From Rhodovarius lipocyclicus (lineage in GTDB: Bacteria; Pseudomonadota; Alphaproteobacteria; Acetobacterales; Acetobacteraceae): 64,000 bases of DNA. Of the stretch, positions 59,907 through 64,000 are shown one piece after another (within the stretch, counting starts at the first letter, position 1; each line of letters opens with the position of its first letter). The notes under the pieces are model-generated. The model was not told the origin of the DNA, did not search any database, and was given only the letters and a program-made list of their open reading frames with translations. Location of the stretch: positions 372,001 through 436,000 of the forward strand of contig NZ_JAAABL010000001.1 in the NCBI RefSeq assembly GCF_009900765.1, written 5' to 3'. The position numbers and the translations under genes were made by a program.

Positions 59907-60246
59907 CGCAGCGAAGCCCGCGACCGATGAGCAGATGGAGGCCCTGCGCGCGGCCTTCGCCGGGGTATCTGTTGCCTTCGGCACGCTGATCCAGGTTGAT
60001 GGAACCCCCATTACCATCGCCTCCATCCTGGCGCGCTACGACGCCGACGCCGCCGAGATCAAGGCGCTGCGGGAGGCGCTGGTTAGGGCGCGCGAGTTCA
60101 TCCAGGCCGAACATGACTGCCTGCTCGAGAGCATCACGGTAGGCGGCGACCCGTCCACGATGGATGACGTAGACGCACCACATTTTGCTGAGAGCTTGCA
60201 GGCCCTCGAAGAGATCGACCGCGCACTCCTGGAGCCCAGCCGATGA
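59899..60246 (+). CDS. Early phage protein
   Basis: 115 residues, start inside the end of the previous gene. Helical throughout (DAAEIKALREALVRAREFIQ). Unknown function. Confidence 0.55.
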   Translation: MPDAAKPATDEQMEALRAAFAGVSVAFGTLIQVDGTPITIASILARYDADAAEIKALREALVRAREFIQAEHDCLLESITVGGDPSTMDDVDAPHFAESLQALEEIDRALLEPSR

Positions 60247-60734
60247 GCGGGTGGGATGGGTATCCGCAGGACCGTGAGGTGCATGGTCTGCGCCTGCTGG
60301 CTGATGCAATCTCTGGTGAACTATTCGCCATGACGTGGTGGCCCGGGCACCAAAAGTGGCTGTTCGAGGGAGAATGGGGCACGCCCGAACAGATGGCGTG
60401 CCACATCTACCTCGGCCGCGTGATCACCCCCGCCCAGCACGCCACCGAAGTGGAGCAGGCGCGGAGGGAGGGGGCGCCGTTCGCTGACCTGACGGATGAC
60501 GAGCGCATCGTTGGCGTCATCCGCTCCACCAACCGCAACGGTCAAGATGTCCGGGTCATGGTCAAGCAGTGGGACTGCTTCGATGGCGCGCCTCCGCACA
60601 TTACTATCGCCGTTCATGTAGGCGAAGGCCGCTGGGTGGAAGCCGAGATGAAGCCCGAGGACGCACTGAAGGTAGTGCATCTCGCGCTTCTCAAGCCTGC
60701 CATCCGCGCGCGGGGAGGCTCCGATGCAGGGTGA
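60243..60734 (+). CDS. Early phage protein
   Basis: 163 residues, coupled by ATGA. Aromatic-rich N-terminus (AMTWWPGHQKWLFEGEWG), a helical middle and a beta-like end. Unknown function. Confidence 0.55.
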   Translation: MSGWDGYPQDREVHGLRLLADAISGELFAMTWWPGHQKWLFEGEWGTPEQMACHIYLGRVITPAQHATEVEQARREGAPFADLTDDERIVGVIRSTNRNGQDVRVMVKQWDCFDGAPPHITIAVHVGEGRWVEAEMKPEDALKVVHLALLKPAIRARGGSDAG

Positions 60735-61002
60735 TCAGGATCTGATTGAGGCCGCTGCCGGAGACGCGAAGGTGCTGACCTACCTGCGCTTCATGGATGA
60801 CAGCGGCTGGGGCCGCTTCATCGTCGGTAAGCGCTGCCACGACGAGCGTCGCGTCTTCGCCTTGGCGGAGATTGGGCTTGTCTCGTCAGCCACGGCGCCG
60901 ATCCAGGAGCGCGGCGACTGGAAACTCAACCTGACCCACCTTGGCATGGACCTGCGCAAGGCGCTGCTGCGCCTCGGACGGGAGGAAGATTGCGATGTCT
61001 AA
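60724..61002 (+). CDS. Early phage protein
   Basis: 92 residues; mixed alpha/beta (WGRFIVGKRCHDERRVFALA). Overlaps both neighbours by several bases. Unknown function. Confidence 0.55.
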   Translation: MQGDQDLIEAAAGDAKVLTYLRFMDDSGWGRFIVGKRCHDERRVFALAEIGLVSSATAPIQERGDWKLNLTHLGMDLRKALLRLGREEDCDV

Positions 61003-61393
61003 GGACGAGATCATCGAAGCGATGGCGCGGGCGATCCGGGAGGCGCCGTTGCGGGCGTTCCGGGCTGCTGCGGCTGCGGTGGATGAGACGGCGCCGCTGT
61101 CCGATGCTGACCTGCGCAACGCCACCGCCACCCTCTCTGCCCTCACCTCCACCATCCCCGGAGGCGAGGCCGCGCTGATGGCGCTGGTCAATGGGGAGGC
61201 GACGCTTGTTCCTGCTCGCGGTGGCATCACGCCGCAGATGGAGGTGGCGGCGGAACGCAACCTGGAGGAGCAGTTCAAGGGCTCGGATTGGGAGGACGCA
61301 AAGGAAGTGCTGGAGGGGCTGAGCCTGCGCGCCATCTATCGTGCGGCCGTGTCCGCCACCCCCTACGCAGCCAAGGAGGGGCGGGATGCCTGA
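60995..61393 (+). CDS. Early phage protein
   Basis: 132 residues. GGAGGAAGA lies before the ATG. Helical, Ala/Glu-rich (DEIIEAMARAIREAPLRAFR), with TPQMEVAAERNLEEQFKG in the middle. Unknown function. Confidence 0.55.
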   Translation: MSKDEIIEAMARAIREAPLRAFRAAAAAVDETAPLSDADLRNATATLSALTSTIPGGEAALMALVNGEATLVPARGGITPQMEVAAERNLEEQFKGSDWEDAKEVLEGLSLRAIYRAAVSATPYAAKEGRDA

Positions 61394-61604
61394 TAACAAC
61401 GGCTGGCTGCCGATTGAGAGCGCGCCCAGGGATGGAACATTCGTTCTGCTTTGGGACCGTGTTGTCGGCTTACTGCATGGGTGGTGGGACGGCAAGCATT
61501 GGGTCCATTCCTGGGATAGCGAAATCATCCCAGGGCAGCGTGATTTGACCCACTGGCGCCCCCTGCCCGCGCCGCCGGGAGGTGGGGATGCCGATCAGGG
61601 CTGA
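61386..61604 (+). CDS. DUF551-like small phage protein
   Basis: 72 residues. WLPIESAPRDGTFVLLWD, HWVHSW and LTHWRPLP are the Trp-rich landmarks of DUF551, a family of small phage proteins without known function. It ends inside the next gene. Confidence 0.68.
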   Translation: MPDNNGWLPIESAPRDGTFVLLWDRVVGLLHGWWDGKHWVHSWDSEIIPGQRDLTHWRPLPAPPGGGDADQG

Positions 61605-61938
61605 GAACCGTTCGCTATATCCAGACAACTGGCCCGACATCAGCCTCCGCATACGCCGGGATCGTGCAGGATGGCGGTGCGAGCAATTCGACCTCGAAGG
61701 TATTCGCTGCATGGCTAAGCAGGGCATGGCACACCCGATCACCGGAAGCGTAGTCGTGCTGACCGTGGCCCACCTCGATCATCAACCATGGAACTGCGCA
61801 GACGAAAACCTGAAGGCCATGTGCCAGCGATGCCATAACCGATACGACGCACCTATGCGGCGGGCAGGCATCCAGGCCAGGGCTCGGGAGAGCATGCGCA
61901 CGCCCGACCTGCTGGACCTGATCGGAGCCACCCCATGA
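61588..61938 (+). CDS. HNH endonuclease-like protein
   Basis: 116 residues. The motif region VVLTVAHLDHQPWNCADENL followed by MCQRCHNRYD gives the His-Asp-His/Asn and zinc Cys pair of phage HNH nucleases, with an early Cys pair (WRCEQFDLEGIRC). The start at 61588 has GGAGG five bases away. Possible homing or packaging-related nuclease. Confidence 0.75.
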   Translation: MPIRAENRSLYPDNWPDISLRIRRDRAGWRCEQFDLEGIRCMAKQGMAHPITGSVVVLTVAHLDHQPWNCADENLKAMCQRCHNRYDAPMRRAGIQARARESMRTPDLLDLIGATP

Positions 61939-62258
61939 CCGCCCAGCCTGATACGGGGAGAGTTCCTGTGCGCGTGCAGCTGAAGCGCCTGAAGGGTTGG
62001 CGCATGCCACCTGGGACCATTGCGGTCACGCGCCCTGGCCCGTGGGGGAATTATGCCGGCCCGACAGCGCGGCATTACCGGGAGGATGTGGCTGGGATGT
62101 CGAATGCCGATCGGGCTTTCTTCTTCGACCGCTTGAAGGAAATCCGAGGCAAGAACCTCGCCTGCTGGTGCCGCCTCGATCAGGAATGTCACGCCGACGT
62201 TTTGCTGGAACTGGCCAATGCGCCAGAGATAGGAGGCGCCGATGACCGGCCAGCCTGA
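61935..62258 (+). CDS. DUF4326-domain phage protein
   Basis: 107 residues. LKRLKGWRMPPGTIAVTRPG, GPWGNY and ACWCRLDQECHADVLLEL identify DUF4326, with its CWC/CH metal-like cluster. The function of the family is unknown. ATGA coupling at both ends. Confidence 0.8.
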   Translation: MTAQPDTGRVPVRVQLKRLKGWRMPPGTIAVTRPGPWGNYAGPTARHYREDVAGMSNADRAFFFDRLKEIRGKNLACWCRLDQECHADVLLELANAPEIGGADDRPA

Positions 62259-62643
62259 CGCTGAGAGGGTGCCGTGGTGGGGCGCCCGTCTCTACCGCCG
62301 ATGGCATGACTGGCGTGAATGGAAGCGCCGAGACCGGGAAGAAATCTTTGTGGCAAGCGCGGAGTTCTCCACGGTTTGGACCGAGAGCGGCGAAAAGACC
62401 GGGGATATCACGACCTACATCGTGTCCTTCTTCATCGACGGGAACGGAACCCGCTGGTCAACTGTGGATCGCGAAGGCACGCACAGAGGCGAATTCGGCG
62501 AAGAGCGTCATATCCACATGCGTCAGTGCCGACATGAGTGGCGTGAATTTGGCGATCTGCCGTCCTGGGCGCGGCGTCCAGCATCTACTCCAAAAGGGAA
62601 GCTTGTGTTGATCAAGGGGGGCCTTAATGACAGGCCAGTCTAA
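62242..62643 (+). CDS. Early phage protein
   Basis: 133 residues, basic and Trp-rich start (WWGARLYRRWHDWREWKRRD), beta-rich centre. Overlaps its neighbours by 17 bases each way. Unknown function. Confidence 0.55.
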   Translation: MTGQPDAERVPWWGARLYRRWHDWREWKRRDREEIFVASAEFSTVWTESGEKTGDITTYIVSFFIDGNGTRWSTVDREGTHRGEFGEERHIHMRQCRHEWREFGDLPSWARRPASTPKGKLVLIKGGLNDRPV

Positions 62644-62812
62644 CGCCGCCGCCGAACGCAGCGCCCATGTGGTGCGAGAGCGCCCGGCAAACGAGCCAGA
62701 CCCGCACGGCCCAGACGGCACGCACCCTATCGTCCTGCTGCCAGATGGCCGTTGGATATGCCGAGCCGTGTGGCGGCTGCGTCAGCGGTTGAAGGGAGGC
62801 TCCGATGGGTGA
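62627..62812 (+). CDS. Small early phage protein
   Basis: 61 residues with a polar start and a basic end (VWRLRQRLKGGSDG). PHGPDGTHPIVLLPDGRWI is a short beta-like piece. Unknown function. Confidence 0.5.
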   Translation: MTGQSNAAAERSAHVVRERPANEPDPHGPDGTHPIVLLPDGRWICRAVWRLRQRLKGGSDG

Positions 62813-63182
62813 TGCCCTGCTGACACTGGCTGATATGCAGGCCCGGCTGCATTGCGGTCGGACTTGGCTTCTCAGCCACCTCAAGGACCACCCGCACTAT
62901 GCCGGTGGCCCTACCCATCGGCGCGCCGGGCGCCGTATCGTCGCATCTGAGGCCGATTTCGCGCGGTTGGTGGAGAGCCTGGAATGCCCCTCAAGGTTGT
63001 CTCGCGCCCCGGAACTGCCATCCTCTATGTCCGTGGCACGGTCAGAGGACAAAGCATTTTCGAGAGCACGGGCACTTCTAAACCCGAAAAAGCCGAAGCC
63101 TACCGATCGAAGCGGGAAGCGGAGCTCTGGGACCGTAGCGTCTATGGCGCCCGGGCGGTCGTCACCTTTGCGCACGCCGTAG
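62805..63182 (+). CDS. Probable excisionase-type HTH protein
   Basis: 125 residues; the first 60 are a winged-helix/AlpA-like domain (TLADMQARLHCGRTWLLSHL, then RRAGRRIVASEADFARLVES). The last half overlaps the integrase gene in another frame and looks like non-conserved extension. Excisionases lie directly before integrase genes in this way. Confidence in the fold is better than in the role. Confidence 0.6.
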   Translation: MGDALLTLADMQARLHCGRTWLLSHLKDHPHYAGGPTHRRAGRRIVASEADFARLVESLECPSRLSRAPELPSSMSVARSEDKAFSRARALLNPKKPKPTDRSGKRSSGTVASMAPGRSSPLRTP

Positions 63183-64000
63183 CGTCCTATCTGGAAGACC
63201 GCGAACGGCGCCCAGCAGACAAGGCGCTGATAAGCAAGCTGCTGGATCATTACGGCACAACCCAGCTCGGCAAGATCACCCAGGAAACGCTGCCGGGCGC
63301 CTATCGTGCGTGCCTCAAGAAGGGCCTTGAGGCAGCGCCGGCCACCAAGCTGCGAAACGTGCTGGTGCCGCTCCGAGCGATCCTCGAGCATGCCGCCATC
63401 ATGGGCTGGTGCGCGCGGCCCGCCTTCAAATCGCCGGAAGTTCCGAAGCAGGTCACACCGTATCTGCGCCCCGCTGAGGCAACCGCCCTTGTACAGGCCG
63501 CAGCGCCGCACCTACGCCCGCTTCTGGTGCTCTTGATCGGCACAGGTGTGCGCCTGTCTGAGGCGCTGGAACTGGATTGGAGCAAGGTGGACCTGCGAGG
63601 CGGCAGGGCGACGGTATGGCAGAAGCAGCAAGACGAGCGAGATGTGGAATTGCCCCCCGCTGTCCTTGCGGCGCTCTCTGCGCTCCCGCACCGCAAGGGG
63701 CCCGTGTTCCGGCCTCCGGCGCGCGCAGGCCGCAAGGTGGCGAGCTATAGAGACAACGGCCGAGAGGGCGGTGGCCAAATCAAAACTGGTTGGGCTGGCG
63801 CGCGAAAGCGGGCCGGTCTGTCAGCCGAGCTCACGCCACACGACTGCCGTCATACCTGGGCGACATGGCACTATTGCATCCACAAGGATCTTCAGCGGCT
63901 GCGTGATGAGGGCGGCTGGGGCTCTGTGAAGATGGTGGAGCGGTATGCCAAGCGCATGCCGGATGCCTATCGTAAGGATGCCATGGCGTGGCTGGATGGG
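62984..64000 (+). CDS. int: Tyrosine integrase, cut by the window end
   Basis: 339 codons are seen without a stop. The N-terminal arm-binding part (PLKVVSRPGTAILYVRGTVR) precedes the catalytic domain: Arg190 in GTGVRLSE, Lys214 in WQKQQDE, His286-x-x-Arg289 in HDCRH, Trp in GGWGS and nucleophile Tyr321 in VERYAK. All five key positions are present, so it should be active. ATG 62984 matches the usual N-terminus. Its end and the attR site lie beyond base 64000. Confidence 0.92.
   Translation, partial: MPLKVVSRPGTAILYVRGTVRGQSIFESTGTSKPEKAEAYRSKREAELWDRSVYGARAVVTFAHAVASYLEDRERRPADKALISKLLDHYGTTQLGKITQETLPGAYRACLKKGLEAAPATKLRNVLVPLRAILEHAAIMGWCARPAFKSPEVPKQVTPYLRPAEATALVQAAAPHLRPLLVLLIGTGVRLSEALELDWSKVDLRGGRATVWQKQQDERDVELPPAVLAALSALPHRKGPVFRPPARAGRKVASYRDNGREGGGQIKTGWAGARKRAGLSAELTPHDCRHTWATWHYCIHKDLQRLRDEGGWGSVKMVERYAKRMPDAYRKDAMAWLDG

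Overview
The window is GC-rich DNA from an alphaproteobacterium, most likely a member of the Acetobacteraceae such as a Roseomonas-like genus. This is inferred from composition, codon use and the kind of hairpin repeats seen near 3.0-3.25 kb; no rRNA or marker gene settles it. It has two parts: an ordinary chromosomal segment (1-25.4 kb) and a prophage entered through a tRNA-Thr gene (25.48 kb to beyond the right edge).

Chromosome. The left edge cuts a SAM-dependent methyltransferase. An SLC13-type anion transporter follows with an LDH/MDH-fold 2-hydroxyacid dehydrogenase whose substrate-selecting residue is Leu; two CRP/FNR-like boxes lie upstream. After a run of hairpins comes a tightly overlapped leftward operon (SDR protein, M20 amidohydrolase, HyuA, HyuB), which looks like uptake-independent catabolism of a cyclic amide or N-carbamoyl compound. 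Next are a D-2-hydroxyacid dehydrogenase, a large chemoreceptor, a flavin reductase next to a fused ferric-type ABC permease, a CzcCBA-type RND efflux operon, a ThDP enzyme, a small membrane protein, a PhaZ-type PHB depolymerase and a GST.

Prophage. tRNA-Thr(GGT) at 25482-25556 is the probable attL. A tyrosine integrase at the far right is cut by the window end. Everything from 54.8 kb leftward is on the minus strand: a Cro-like gene, early and replication genes (HTH proteins, VRR-NUC nuclease, replication initiator, PLD-like nuclease, many tiny membrane proteins), a rho-independent terminator, then terminase, portal, scaffold, N4 gp56-type capsid, P22-like head-tail proteins, internal virion proteins, tail fibre proteins and lysis genes (endolysin-like protein, spanin pair). 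The rightward arm (55.3-64 kb) is a chain of small overlapping genes with a YqaJ exonuclease and a probable annealing partner, HNH and DUF4326 proteins, an Xis-like protein and the integrase. The architecture is a temperate podovirus.

The immunity region is the most striking part. A short repressor gene (54890-55216) is flanked on both sides by pairs of the same 17-bp operator, TTTCGC-N5-GCGAAA, so one protein can shut both the leftward and rightward lytic transcripts. Other points worth attention are a 27-bp-repeat gene encoding a 9-residue-repeat protein in the early operon, a candidate new single-strand annealing protein paired with YqaJ, a membrane/coiled-coil gene on the lysogenic strand, and two opposite-strand cargo genes inside the late region.
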